The notes: generated from the letters alone by a model not told the origin. Positions 54,071 through 62,940 are shown, counted from the first letter of the stretch. The stretch is 64,000 nucleotides of DNA from Variovorax guangxiensis (GCF_003952165.1 NZ_RXFT01000011.1:1-64000); one strand, 5' to 3'. Made by a program: numbers and translations.

Positions 54071-54097
54071 TTGCATATGCAATAGTTGCACATACAA
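54071..54097. promoter_or_regulatory. Double MarR-type operator
   Basis: A perfect 12-bp palindrome TTGCATATGCAA (54071-54082) is followed, 15 bp centre to centre, by an imperfect copy TTGCACATACAA (54086-54097). Both lie in the 75-bp gap between the thioesterase and marR genes and are AT-rich, as promoter regions are. This is typical of MarR autoregulation. Confidence 0.72.
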
Positions 54098-54106
54098 TAA
54101 TAGCCT

Positions 54107-54562
54107 ATGGACACTCCCGCCAAGCCACGCGGCTGCACCAGCTTCAAGGTGCGACAGCTTTCGCGACGCCTCTCGCAGCACTACGACGCCGAGGTTTCGC
54201 AAAGCGGCCTCAAGACCACGCAGTACTCGCTGCTGTCGCACCTCGCGCGGCTCGGTCCCTCGCGTCCCGTCGACCTGGCGGCCGAGCTCAAGATGACTGC
54301 CTCCACCCTGAGCCGCAACCTGCAGCCGCTGATCGTCGCGGGCTGGATCGCGCAGGGTGCCGGTGCCGATGCGCGCAGCCGGCTGGTGCAGCTCACCGAG
54401 GAAGGCGAGGTCAAGCGGCGCGAAGCGCTGGCGCACTGGAAGACCGCGCAGCAGAAGCTGAATGCGTTGCTGGGCGTGGAGCGCGTGCTCGCGCTGCACC
54501 TGCTGATCGACGAGGCCATGGAACTGCTGGGCGGCGAGGAAGAGCACGCCAGCGACGACTGA
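54107..54562 (+). CDS. MarR-family transcriptional regulator
   Basis: This 151-residue protein is a MarR winged-helix repressor. The recognition region is LAAELKMTASTLSRNLQPLI (about 63-82) and the wing follows with ADARSRLVQLTEEG. N- and C-terminal helices form the dimer interface. It is divergent from a PaaI-type thioesterase gene with tandem palindromes between them, and is followed 112 bases on by an MFS transporter. It probably answers to a small aromatic or acyl compound handled by these neighbours. Confidence 0.93.
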   Translation: MDTPAKPRGCTSFKVRQLSRRLSQHYDAEVSQSGLKTTQYSLLSHLARLGPSRPVDLAAELKMTASTLSRNLQPLIVAGWIAQGAGADARSRLVQLTEEGEVKRREALAHWKTAQQKLNALLGVERVLALHLLIDEAMELLGGEEEHASDD

Positions 54563-54674
54563 CCCCCCAACTTTTCTTCACCCACACCCCATTCGCTCAA
54601 TCGTGCGCACAGGCGCGCGAGGGCCCCGTTTCGCCCTTTTTTTCCTCCCATTCAATTCCAACAGCAGAGGCCCC

Positions 54675-55988
54675 ATGTTCGCCAACTCCGTTTCCGCATG
54701 GCTGCAGCGCCGCGGCATCCACTACGGCTGGATCGTCGCCGCCATCACCTTCCTCACCATGCTGACCATGTCGGCCGCGCTGGGCCTGCCCGGCGCCATG
54801 CTGCAGCCGCTGGGCAAGGAATTCGGCTGGAGCACCGAGCAGATCTCCTCGTCGCTGGCACTGCGCTTCGCGCTCTTCGGGCTCATGGGGCCGTTCGCTG
54901 CCGTGCTGATGGAGCGCTATGGCCTGCGCGCGGTGGTCTGCACCGGCCTCGCGCTCGTCGGGCTGGGCATGGCGCTGGTCACCATGGCCTCGCAGCTCTG
55001 GCAGCTCTTCGTGCTCTGGAGCCTGATGCTGGGCCTGGGTACCGGCATGACGGCGCTGGTGCTCGGCGCAGTGGTGGCCAACCGCTGGTTCGTCGCGCGG
55101 CGCGGGCTGGTGGTGGGCATGCTCACTGCGAGTTCGGCGACGGGGCAGCTGGCCTTCCTGCCGCTGGCGGCCTGGATGATCGAGCACTGGGGCTGGCGCT
55201 CGGCCATCGTGCCGATCGTGATCGGCACCATCCTCATCGGCCTGCTGGCGCTGCTGCTGATGCGCAACCGGCCCTCCGACGTGGGCCTGCTGCCCTACGG
55301 CGAGAAGCCGGGCACGCAGCCCGCGGCGCCCGCCGTGGCCGCGCCCGCGATGAACTTCGCAACGCCCTTCCGCGTGCTGAAGGAAGTCTCGACCAACCGC
55401 ACCTTCTGGGTGCTGGCCGGCACCTTCTTCATCTGCGGCCTGAGCACCAACGGCCTGGTGCAGACGCACTTCATCTCGCTGTGCGGCGACTACGGCATGA
55501 GCGCCGTGCCGGCAGCATCGGTGCTCGCGATGATGGGTGCCTTCGACTTCGTCGGCACGATCCTGTCGGGCTGGCTCTCGGACCGCTACGACAACCGCAA
55601 GCTGCTCTTCTGGTACTACGGCCTGCGCGGGCTGTCGCTCTTCTGGCTGCCGCATTCGGAGTTCACCATCTACGGCCTGGGCATTTTCGCGATGTTCTAC
55701 GGCCTCGACTGGATCGCCACCGTGCCGCCGACCGTCAAGCTCGCCGGTGCAGCCTTCGGCCCGGCAAAGGTCGGCCTGGTGTTCGGCTGGGTTTTCGCCG
55801 CGCACCAGCTGGGAGCCGCCACGGCTGCGTACGGCGCCGGCTTCGCACGCACGCTGCTGCTGACCTACACCCCGGCGCTCTACACCGCCGGCGCGGCCTG
55901 CCTGGTGGCGGCGCTGATCGTGATGACCATCCGCCGCCCGGCTGCGAAGTCCGGCTCCCCGGCCACGCCGGCTGCGGCCCGTGCCTGA
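54675..55988 (+). CDS. MFS transporter
   Basis: This 437-residue inner-membrane carrier has twelve predicted helices. The N-terminal HYGWIVAAITFLTML and GPFAAVLMERYGLR blocks resemble the OFA and monocarboxylate-porter branches of MFS, which move oxalate, formate or other monocarboxylates. The ATG has a GAGG site. It lies after the marR gene in the same direction and ends 19 bases before the MATE gene start, so marR, MFS and MATE may be one transcript. Substrate not known. Confidence 0.87.
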   Translation: MFANSVSAWLQRRGIHYGWIVAAITFLTMLTMSAALGLPGAMLQPLGKEFGWSTEQISSSLALRFALFGLMGPFAAVLMERYGLRAVVCTGLALVGLGMALVTMASQLWQLFVLWSLMLGLGTGMTALVLGAVVANRWFVARRGLVVGMLTASSATGQLAFLPLAAWMIEHWGWRSAIVPIVIGTILIGLLALLLMRNRPSDVGLLPYGEKPGTQPAAPAVAAPAMNFATPFRVLKEVSTNRTFWVLAGTFFICGLSTNGLVQTHFISLCGDYGMSAVPAASVLAMMGAFDFVGTILSGWLSDRYDNRKLLFWYYGLRGLSLFWLPHSEFTIYGLGIFAMFYGLDWIATVPPTVKLAGAAFGPAKVGLVFGWVFAAHQLGAATAAYGAGFARTLLLTYTPALYTAGAACLVAALIVMTIRRPAAKSGSPATPAAARA

Positions 55989-56007
55989 ACCCGCCAAGGC
56001 TCCAGCC

Positions 56008-57429
56008 ATGACCACACCCCACGGCACCACCGAACTCGATCCGCGCACGCGCCGCCTGCTCGAGGCTCCCATCGTCCCCACGCTGCTGCGCCTGGCTGCG
56101 CCCAATGTGCTGGTGATGGTGGCGCAGGCCTGCGTCGGCCTCATCGAGACCTACTTCGTCGGCAAGCTGGGCACCGATGCGCTCGCCGGCATGGCGCTGG
56201 TATTCCCCATCGTGATGCTGATGCAGATGACCTCCAGCGGCGCCATGGGCGGCGGCATCGCCTCGTCCATTGCCCGTGCGCTCGGCGCGCGCCGCCGCGA
56301 CGATGCGAATGCGCTGGTGTGGCACGCCGTCGTCATCGCGCTGGGCTTCGGCCTTTGCTTCACTCTGGCGCTGCTTTTGGGCGGGCGCTGGCTCTACGGT
56401 GTGATGGGCGGCACGGGGGCCGCGCTGGAAGCGGCGCTCACGTATTCCAACTGGGTCTTCGCGGGCGCGACGCTGGTGTGGCTCTTCAACTCGCTCGGCG
56501 CCATCATCCGCGGCACCGGCAACATGTCTGTGCCGGCCAACGTGACGGTGGTGGGCGTGGTGTTCCTCATTCCGGCGTCGCCGCTCTTGATCTTCGGCGT
56601 CGGGCCGCTGCCGGGCATGGGCATCGCGGGCGGTGCGATCGCGCTGCTGCTGTACTACCTGCTGGGCTCGATCGCGCTCATCGCCTACCTGCGCTCGCCG
56701 CGCAGCCTGCTCAAGCCCACGCTCGACGCGCTGAAGCTGCGCTGGCCGCTGTTCCGCGACATCCTGCGCATCGGCCTGGTGGGCGCGGTGTCGACGGTGG
56801 CGACCAATCTTTCCATCGGCATCGCCACCGCGCTGACCGGCCATTTCGGCTCGGGCGCGCTGGCTGGCTACGGCACGGCATCGCGGCTCGAATACCTGCT
56901 GGTGCCGCTGGTGTTCGGCCTGGGCGCGCCGCTGGTGGCGATGGTCGGCACCTGCATGGGGGCCGGGCTGCGCGAGCGGGCATTGCGCGCCACCTGGGCC
57001 GGCGCGGCGCTGGCCTTCACGCTCACGGAGACCATCGGCCTCGCGGCGGCGCTGTTCCCGCGCCCTTGGCTGCTGCTGTTCGGCAACGACCCGGCGATGC
57101 TGGAGACCGGCTCGCACTACCTTCGCGTGGTCGGACCGATGTACGGCCTCTTCGGCGTCGGGCTGGTGCTGTACTTCGCCTCGCAGGGCGCGGGCCGGCT
57201 GCTGTGGCCGATGCTCGGCAACATCGCGCGCCTGGCAGTGGCTGGCGCCGGCGGCCTGCTTGCGTTGCAATGGGGCGCCGGGCTCACCGGCGTGTTCACG
57301 GCACAGGGCGTGGCGCTGGCGGTGTACGGCATCGTGACCGCATCCGCCATCGCGGGAGGCGCCTGGTTCGGCCGCGTGGGCTGGCCGCGAACCACCAGCG
57401 GGCTGCTGCGGCGCATGGCCCAAGCCTGA
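56008..57429 (+). CDS. MATE-family multidrug efflux transporter
   Basis: This 473-residue inner-membrane protein has twelve helices and two MatE domains (about 25-190 and 250-410). The first helix pair reads LAAPNVLVMVAQACVGLIE, and SSGAMGGGIASSIARALGA is a conserved family block. MATE proteins export cationic drugs using sodium or proton gradients. The ATG with AAGG upstream is chosen; a GTG 27 bases earlier overlaps the MFS gene and is an alternative. An SDR gene follows after 43 bases. Confidence 0.93.
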   Translation: MTTPHGTTELDPRTRRLLEAPIVPTLLRLAAPNVLVMVAQACVGLIETYFVGKLGTDALAGMALVFPIVMLMQMTSSGAMGGGIASSIARALGARRRDDANALVWHAVVIALGFGLCFTLALLLGGRWLYGVMGGTGAALEAALTYSNWVFAGATLVWLFNSLGAIIRGTGNMSVPANVTVVGVVFLIPASPLLIFGVGPLPGMGIAGGAIALLLYYLLGSIALIAYLRSPRSLLKPTLDALKLRWPLFRDILRIGLVGAVSTVATNLSIGIATALTGHFGSGALAGYGTASRLEYLLVPLVFGLGAPLVAMVGTCMGAGLRERALRATWAGAALAFTLTETIGLAAALFPRPWLLLFGNDPAMLETGSHYLRVVGPMYGLFGVGLVLYFASQGAGRLLWPMLGNIARLAVAGAGGLLALQWGAGLTGVFTAQGVALAVYGIVTASAIAGGAWFGRVGWPRTTSGLLRRMAQA

Positions 57430-57472
57430 AATCCAGCCATCGATTCATCTACCAACCAACGAAAGACTCGTC

Positions 57473-58189
57473 ATGAAAATCAAGGACTCCGTGGTCTTCA
57501 TCACCGGCGCCAATCGCGGCCTCGGTCTCGCCTTCGCGAAGGCTGCGCTCGCCGCGGGTGCGCGCAAAGTCTATGGGGCCGCGCGCGACCCCGGGAGCAT
57601 CGACCTGCCCGGCGTGACGCCGGTGGCGCTCGACGTGACGCAGCCCGCGCAGATCGAGGCGGCCGTGCGTGCCTGCGGCGACGTGACGGTGCTGGTCAAC
57701 AACGCGGGCATCTCGCGCGGCTCCAGCTTCCTGGGTTCGCCCGATGCGGTGGCCAACGCGCGCGCCGAATTCGAAACCAACTTCTTCGGCCTGTGGGCGG
57801 TGACGCAGGCCTTCGCTCCGGTGCTCGCGGCCAACGGCGGCGGCGGGGTGATCAACGTGCTGTCGGCGCTGGCCTGGACCACCTTCCCGAGCGTGGCGAC
57901 CTACAGCGCGACCAAGTCGGCCGCGTGGTCGCTGAGCAACGGGCTGCGCAACGAACTGGCCGGGCAGGGCACGCAGGTCACGAGCCTGCACGTGGGCTAC
58001 ATGGACACCGACATGACGGCACACATCCAGGGCCTGCCCAAGGCATCTCCGGACGATGTGGCGCGCCAGGCGCTGGCCGGCCTCGAAGCAGGCCAGGCCG
58101 AGGTGCTTGCCGACGAGACTTCACGGCAGCTCAAGCAGGGCCTGTCGAGCGCGACACCCCCTTACGCCAGCGTGCCCCAGGCAGCCTGA
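57473..58189 (+). CDS. Short-chain dehydrogenase/reductase (SDR)
   Basis: This 238-residue oxidoreductase has the nucleotide motif TGANRGLG (11-18), NNAG near 79-82, and catalytic Tyr144 and Lys148 in YSATK. It is shorter than typical SDRs by some 10-15 residues, mainly in the loop after strand 2. Arg and Ala at the end of strand 2 (AARDP) suggest NADP. It follows the MATE gene and is closed by a hairpin. The substrate is unknown. Confidence 0.9.
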   Translation: MKIKDSVVFITGANRGLGLAFAKAALAAGARKVYGAARDPGSIDLPGVTPVALDVTQPAQIEAAVRACGDVTVLVNNAGISRGSSFLGSPDAVANARAEFETNFFGLWAVTQAFAPVLAANGGGGVINVLSALAWTTFPSVATYSATKSAAWSLSNGLRNELAGQGTQVTSLHVGYMDTDMTAHIQGLPKASPDDVARQALAGLEAGQAEVLADETSRQLKQGLSSATPPYASVPQAA

Positions 58190-58196
58190 ACGGGAA

Positions 58197-58217
58197 ACCC
58201 GGGCGCGGGGCCCGGGT
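58197..58217 (+). terminator. GC-rich hairpin after SDR gene
   Basis: ACCCGGGC (58197-58204) and GCCCGGGT (58210-58217) pair perfectly around a 5-base loop, eight bases after the SDR stop. The following CTCGTTC is only weakly T-rich, so this is a probable rather than strong terminator. It also lies between convergent genes. Confidence 0.55.
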
Positions 58218-58231
58218 CTCGTTCATCCTGA

Positions 58232-58540
58232 TCAGTAGCGGTAAGGGTTGTTGGGGCGGCGGTCGTAGCGGTTGGGCACACCGTCGCCATCGTTGTCGCG
58301 GCGGCCGTAGCGGCGGCGATCGTCCCAGCGGCGGTCGTAGTGGTGAGGGCGGTAGCCCGGGCCGTAATAGTGGCGCGGCGGAGGCGGCGGCGCGTAGTAG
58401 CGGCGCGGCGGCGGCGGTGCCGGAACGACGTACACCTGCGCCTGGATGAACGAGCCGCCAGTCTGTGCCTGGGCGGGTGCGCTGATGGCGGCCAGCGAGA
58501 GCAGGGCCGCGGCGCCGAATGCGAAAGTGAGCTTTTTCAT
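58232..58540 (-). CDS. Small secreted Pro/Tyr/Arg-rich protein
   Basis: This 102-residue exported protein has a clear signal peptide ending APAQAQ (about 25). The mature part contains proline runs alternating with Arg/Tyr/His (PPPPRRYY, PPPPPRHYYG), then a basic stretch, and ends with DNDGDGVPNRYDRRP. That last segment fits the Dx[DN]xDGxxN pattern of thrombospondin type 3-like calcium loops. Similar short proteins are common in Burkholderiales, with unknown function. The start is the ATG after a GGGGGA site; upstream codons are not coding-like. Confidence 0.75.
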   Translation of the reverse strand: MKKLTFAFGAAALLSLAAISAPAQAQTGGSFIQAQVYVVPAPPPPRRYYAPPPPPRHYYGPGYRPHHYDRRWDDRRRYGRRDNDGDGVPNRYDRRPNNPYRY

Positions 58541-58734
58541 CTGATCCCCCGGTTGTGAGTTGGAAGCCTCATCCTCGCTGCCCTTTGTTAAGTTGGTGTA
58601 AGGCTCGAGCGAAATCGGATGAAGAGCTGTAACCCGTGCGCACGACGTGCGGCACGGGCAAGACACAATTGTGAATGGACTTTTCACCGCGGAAAACCTC
58701 CGCGGGTAGGCCATCGGCTCTATCGGCCGAAGGT

Positions 58735-59472
58735 TCAGCCGCGCGGCGCTGGCAGGAGGCGGCGCAGCGCCTCGAAGAACAGGTCGGACTGCTCGCGCTC
58801 GCCCTGTATCTGCGCCGCCACGTGGGCGGCCAGTTTCGGGTCCACGGGCGCCAGCGGGCGTCCGGTCGACTGCGCGATCACCTGGTGCAGGCAGGCGCGC
58901 TCCAGGTAGTAGAGGTCGTCGTAGGCATGGGCGATGGTGCCCCCGGCCACGATCACGCCGTGGTTCGCGAGAAAGGCCACGTCCTTGCCGGCCATCGCGC
59001 GGGCGATGCGCTCGCCCTCGGCGTCGTCAAGCGCGAGGCCGTTGTATTCCGCGTCGATGGCGATGCGGTTCATGTAGCGCATCGCGTTCTGGCTCGCGGT
59101 CGGGTCGAGCGCGCGGTCGACCGTGATCGTGAGCGCCGTGGCGTAGGGCATGTGGCAGTGCAGCACCACCGCATGCCCGGTGAGCCGGTGCACCGCGCCG
59201 TGGATGAACAGGGCGGTGGGCTCCACGCGATGGCGGCCCGCCAGCACCTCGCCGTGCACGTCGATGAGCACGATGTCGTCGGGTCCGATCTCGCTCCAGT
59301 GCAGGCCGCGGGGGTTGATGAGATAGCGGTTCTGCGTGCCCGGCAGCATCACGCTGAAGTGGTTGCAGACGCCTTCCGACAGTCCGTGATGGTCGGCGGC
59401 GCGCAGGGCGAGGGCGAGGTCTTCGCGCAGCTTCCGGACGGCGGGGCTGGCGTAGAGGGCATCGGCGGACAT
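58735..59472 (-). CDS. Class II aldolase/adducin family protein
   Basis: This 245-residue protein has the class II aldolase (fuculose-1-phosphate aldolase/adducin) fold. The zinc ligands are in VVLHCHMPYATAL, with a third histidine expected in the C-terminal ANHGVIV region. Many members with this style act as decarboxylases or aldolases on sugar acids and phosphorylated sugars. An AGGAGA site precedes the ATG. It is the last gene of the leftward sugar-acid operon, 29 bases after the KDPGal aldolase gene. As that gene already supplies an aldolase, this one may serve another branch. Confidence 0.88.
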   Translation of the reverse strand: MSADALYASPAVRKLREDLALALRAADHHGLSEGVCNHFSVMLPGTQNRYLINPRGLHWSEIGPDDIVLIDVHGEVLAGRHRVEPTALFIHGAVHRLTGHAVVLHCHMPYATALTITVDRALDPTASQNAMRYMNRIAIDAEYNGLALDDAEGERIARAMAGKDVAFLANHGVIVAGGTIAHAYDDLYYLERACLHQVIAQSTGRPLAPVDPKLAAHVAAQIQGEREQSDLFFEALRRLLPAPRG

Positions 59473-59501
59473 CGGTGGGGGTCTCCTGTTTCTTCTTGGG
59501 G

Positions 59502-60149
59502 TCAGGCGAGCGTGAGGCCTTTCCAGGCCGCTACGAATTTCCGGGCGTCCTCGCGCACCGCCGCGGCCTGCTTGCCCGGCTTGTAGAGCGAGGAACCGAT
59601 GCCGAAGCCGGCGGCCCCGGCCGCGCGCCACTCGGCCATGTTCGTGGGGGAGATGCCGCCCACGGGCATCACTGGCGTGCCGGCCGGCAGCACGGCCAGC
59701 AACGCCTTCACCACGGCGGGCGAGGCCAGTTCGGCCGGGAACAGCTTGAGTCCCGTGGCACCGGCCTCGAGCGCGCCGAAGGCCTCGGTCGGTGTCATCA
59801 CGCCGGGCAGGCACACCATGCCCAGCCGCACAGCCTCGACGACGACTTCGGCATTGAAGTTGGGCGAGACGATCAGCTCGCCGCCCGCCGCATGCACCTC
59901 GCGCACCTGCTGCGCGCCGAGCACCGTGCCGGCGCCGACCAGCGCCTGGGGAAAGCGCTTGCGCATGAGCGCGATGCTTTCGAGCGGCTGGGGCGAATTC
60001 AGCGGTACTTCGAGCAGCCGGAAGCCGGGCTCGACGATGGCGTCACCGACGTCGGCCGCTTCGGCCGGCGTGAGGCCGCGCAGGATGGCCACCAGCGGCA
60101 GCTCGCGCATCGCGGCGTCGAATTTTTCGAGGGGAGTGGGGGCGGTCAT
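59502..60149 (-). CDS. dgoA: 2-dehydro-3-deoxy-6-phosphogalactonate aldolase
   Basis: This 215-residue aldolase should split KDPGal to pyruvate and glyceraldehyde 3-phosphate. Family residues are present: Arg24 in AILRGL, Glu47 in LLEVPLNSP, and Schiff-base Lys135 in GLKLFPAE. LNSP instead of the LRTP of Eda, plus the neighbouring KDGal kinase gene, points to the galactonate branch. The ATG overlaps the stop of dgoK by four bases. It is the second aldolase of this type in the window, beside eda at 45293. Confidence 0.95.
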   Translation of the reverse strand: MTAPTPLEKFDAAMRELPLVAILRGLTPAEAADVGDAIVEPGFRLLEVPLNSPQPLESIALMRKRFPQALVGAGTVLGAQQVREVHAAGGELIVSPNFNAEVVVEAVRLGMVCLPGVMTPTEAFGALEAGATGLKLFPAELASPAVVKALLAVLPAGTPVMPVGGISPTNMAEWRAAGAAGFGIGSSLYKPGKQAAAVREDARKFVAAWKGLTLA

Positions 60150-61054
60150 GCGGGAGTCCTGTCGGAATCGAGAAAGCCGGACAGCGCGTGCAGTCCGGCC
60201 CATGTGGCCTCGGCGCCGAGCGTGCGCGTGGCGACGCCGGTGGCGCGCAGGGCCAGCGTGTAGCGCTCGGTGAGGTTGGACGAGCCGATCAGGATCACTT
60301 CGCCCGACGCCTGCAGCGCCTGCGTGCGCAGCTCCTCGCCGATCAGCAGGCCCGAGAGGTAGCTCGACAGCTCCTCCTTCGGCATGCGCTCGAACAGCGC
60401 GAGGGTGCGCGTGCCGAAGGCGTTGTGCAGCAGGCCGTGTCCGTTCTCGGAGCGGGTCACGCCTTCGAGGAAGGCCGCCTCGTCGAGCGGCGCCGATGCA
60501 TCGAGCGTGCGCGCGAGGATCGAGTGCTGGCTCAGCAGCGCATAGAACTCGCCCGTCATGTAGGTGCGGAAGCCAGCGACGCGGCCCTTCTTCACCGATG
60601 CCCACTTGTTGTGCGTGCCGGGCAGCACGAAGACGCCTTCGCTCAGGCCGGTGAGCTCCATCGCGCCGAAGATCTGCACTTCCTCGCCGCGCATCACGTC
60701 GGGCACGCCGGCGTGCTCGTCGCTCAGGCCCGGCACGATCGCGATGCGCGCGCCCGCAACGGCGTCGATGTCGATGATCTTGCGGCCCACTTCGACGCGG
60801 CCGGCGGGGCAGGCGCAGTAGGGTGCCTCCACCCAGCCCTGCTTGCTGCCGGCCATGCCGGAGATCAGGCAGCGCGCGCCTTCGAGGCGCATCCAGTCGC
60901 CGAAGAGCTTGTCGAAGACGGCCGGAAAGCCGCCTTCGGGCACCGTGAGAATGCCGCGCGCATCGCTGCGCTCTTCAAGCACCTTGCCGCTGGCGTCAAG
61001 CAGCGCGCCGCGCAGTGAACTCGTGCCCCAGTCGATTGCAACCAGTCTTGTCAT
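60146..61054 (-). CDS. dgoK: 2-dehydro-3-deoxygalactonokinase
   Basis: This 302-residue kinase phosphorylates 2-keto-3-deoxygalactonate. The N-terminal phosphate loop VAIDWGTSSLRGALLD (5-20) is the actin-fold signature of the family, and LPGTHNKWASVKKGRV near the middle is the characteristic DgoK block. It starts directly before the dehydratase stop (no gap) and overlaps dgoA by four bases. The order dehydratase, kinase, aldolase gives a full route from sugar acid to central metabolism. Confidence 0.95.
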   Translation of the reverse strand: MTRLVAIDWGTSSLRGALLDASGKVLEERSDARGILTVPEGGFPAVFDKLFGDWMRLEGARCLISGMAGSKQGWVEAPYCACPAGRVEVGRKIIDIDAVAGARIAIVPGLSDEHAGVPDVMRGEEVQIFGAMELTGLSEGVFVLPGTHNKWASVKKGRVAGFRTYMTGEFYALLSQHSILARTLDASAPLDEAAFLEGVTRSENGHGLLHNAFGTRTLALFERMPKEELSSYLSGLLIGEELRTQALQASGEVILIGSSNLTERYTLALRATGVATRTLGAEATWAGLHALSGFLDSDRTPA

Positions 61055-62791
61055 CTAGTGATTGTCGCGCGGCACGAAGGCACCGCGGCGACCGCGCAGG
61101 AAGGCCAGGTCTGCTCCCTGGTCGGCCTGCAGCACCGTATCGACATACAACTTCCAGTAACCGGATTCGAGCGGCGCCTTGGGCGCGACCCATTTCTCGC
61201 GGCGCTTCGCGAGCTCTTCGTCGCTCACGTGCAGGTGCAGCCTGCGGTTGGGCACGTCGAGCTCGACGATGTCGCCGTCCTGCACCAGCGCCAGAGGGCC
61301 GCCCGCTGCCGCCTCGGGCGCAGTGTGCAGCACCACGGTGCCGTAAGCCGTGCCGCTCATGCGCGCGTCGCTGATGCGGACCATGTCGGTGATGCCCTTG
61401 CGCAGCACCTTCGGCGGCAGCGGCATGTTGCCTGCCTCGGCCATGCCGGGGTAACCCTTGGGCCCGCAGTTCTTGAGCACCATGATGCAGTTCTCGTCGA
61501 TGTCGAGGTTTTCGTCGTCGATGCGCCTGTGCAGGTCGTCGGCGCTCTCGAACACCACCGCGCGGCCCTTGTGCACCAGCAGCTCCGGCGTGGCCGCACT
61601 GGGCTTGATGATGGCGCCGTTGGGCGCGAGGTTGCCGCGCAGCACGCAGATGCCGGCCTTGTCCTTGAAGGGCTCGGCCAGGGGGCGGATGACCTGCGGG
61701 TTGAAATTCTCGGCGTCCTTCACGTTCTCCCACAGGCTCTGGCCGGTGGCGGTGATCACGTCCTTGTGCAGGTGCTCGGCGATCTCCTTGATGACCACCG
61801 GCAGGCCGCCCGCATAGCAGAAGTCTTCCATGAGGAACTGGCCCGAGGGCTGCAGGTTCACCAGGCAGGGCAGCTCGGAGGCGAGGCGGTCGAAATCTTC
61901 CAGCGTGAGTTCGACGCCCATGCGTCCCGCGATGGCCAGCAGGTGGATCACGAAGTTGGTCGAGCCGCCGATGGCCGCGTTGACCTTGATCGCGTTCTCG
62001 ATGGCCTGGCGCGTGAGGATCTTCGACATGTTCATGTCTTCATGCACCATGCCGACGATGCGCCGGCCCGCCTGCCGCGCCAGCACGTTGCGGCGGCCGT
62101 CCACAGCAGGGTAGGCGGCGTTGCCCGGCAGGCCGATGCCGAGCGACTCGACCATGCTCGCCATGGTGCTCGCGGTGCCCATCGTCATGCAGTGGCCGTG
62201 GCTGCGGTGCATGCAGCTCTCGGCCTCGAAGAATTCCTGCAGCTTGAGCGTGCCGGCGCGCACCTGCTCGCTCATCTGCCACACGCCGGTGCCCGAGCCG
62301 AGCTCCTGCCCGCGCCACTTGCCCGAGAGCATCGGGCCGCCCGACACGCCGATGGTCGGCAGGTCGACGCTGGCCGCGCCCATCATGAGCGCGGGGGTGG
62401 TCTTGTCGCAGCCCATGAGCAGCACCACGCCGTCGAGCGGGTTGCCGCGGATGCTTTCCTCCACGTCCATGCTCGCGAGGTTGCGATACAGCATCGCGGT
62501 GGGACGCAGCAGCGTCTCGCCGAGCGACATCACCGGGAATTCGAGCGGGAAGCCGCCGGCTTCGTACACGCCGATCTTCACCTGCTCCGCGAGCGTGCGG
62601 AAGTGCGAGTTGCAGGGCGTGAGTTCGCTGAAGGTGTTGCAGATGCCGATGACCGGGCGGCCGTCGAACTGGTCGTGCGGAACGCCCTTGCCCTTCATCC
62701 AGCTTCGGTAGATGAAGCCGTCGCGATCGTGCCGGCCGAACCATTGCTGGCTGCGGAGTTCTTCTGGTTTCTTCCTGGGGGCGGTGCTCAT
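61055..62791 (-). CDS. IlvD/Edd-family sugar-acid dehydratase
   Basis: This 578-residue enzyme removes water from an aldonic acid to give a 2-keto-3-deoxy acid. Cluster ligands fit Cys60 (TPCNSH), Cys128 (MGCDKTT) and Cys201 (GHCMTM), with Lys130 as the likely carbamylated magnesium ligand. This is the pattern of the L-arabinonate dehydratase of Rhizobium, which is known to accept D-galactonate and D-fuconate as well. The operon partners dgoK and dgoA argue for galactonate. It takes the place of the enolase-type DgoD of E. coli. First gene of the operon, divergent from a FadR-type regulator. Confidence 0.93.
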   Translation of the reverse strand: MSTAPRKKPEELRSQQWFGRHDRDGFIYRSWMKGKGVPHDQFDGRPVIGICNTFSELTPCNSHFRTLAEQVKIGVYEAGGFPLEFPVMSLGETLLRPTAMLYRNLASMDVEESIRGNPLDGVVLLMGCDKTTPALMMGAASVDLPTIGVSGGPMLSGKWRGQELGSGTGVWQMSEQVRAGTLKLQEFFEAESCMHRSHGHCMTMGTASTMASMVESLGIGLPGNAAYPAVDGRRNVLARQAGRRIVGMVHEDMNMSKILTRQAIENAIKVNAAIGGSTNFVIHLLAIAGRMGVELTLEDFDRLASELPCLVNLQPSGQFLMEDFCYAGGLPVVIKEIAEHLHKDVITATGQSLWENVKDAENFNPQVIRPLAEPFKDKAGICVLRGNLAPNGAIIKPSAATPELLVHKGRAVVFESADDLHRRIDDENLDIDENCIMVLKNCGPKGYPGMAEAGNMPLPPKVLRKGITDMVRISDARMSGTAYGTVVLHTAPEAAAGGPLALVQDGDIVELDVPNRRLHLHVSDEELAKRREKWVAPKAPLESGYWKLYVDTVLQADQGADLAFLRGRRGAFVPRDNH

Positions 62792-62864
62792 TGGATGTCT
62801 CTCTTTGTTGTCGAAACCTGCGCCCGATCCTCAGGGTTTGTCCTGCCGATAGAGCGTTTCAATC

Positions 62865-62874
62865 ATCATATGAT
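62865..62874. promoter_or_regulatory. Candidate GntR operator
   Basis: ATCATATGAT is a perfect 10-bp palindrome in the 149-bp gap between the dehydratase gene and the divergent FadR-type regulator gene. Flanking bases are also AT-rich. Its size and place suit binding by the neighbour, controlling both directions. Confidence 0.5.
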
Positions 62875-62940
62875 AAGCGCGAACAACGCGCCGGACCCTT
62901 AGTGTTTTCGAGCGACGGGATACCAGTTTTCACATCACGC

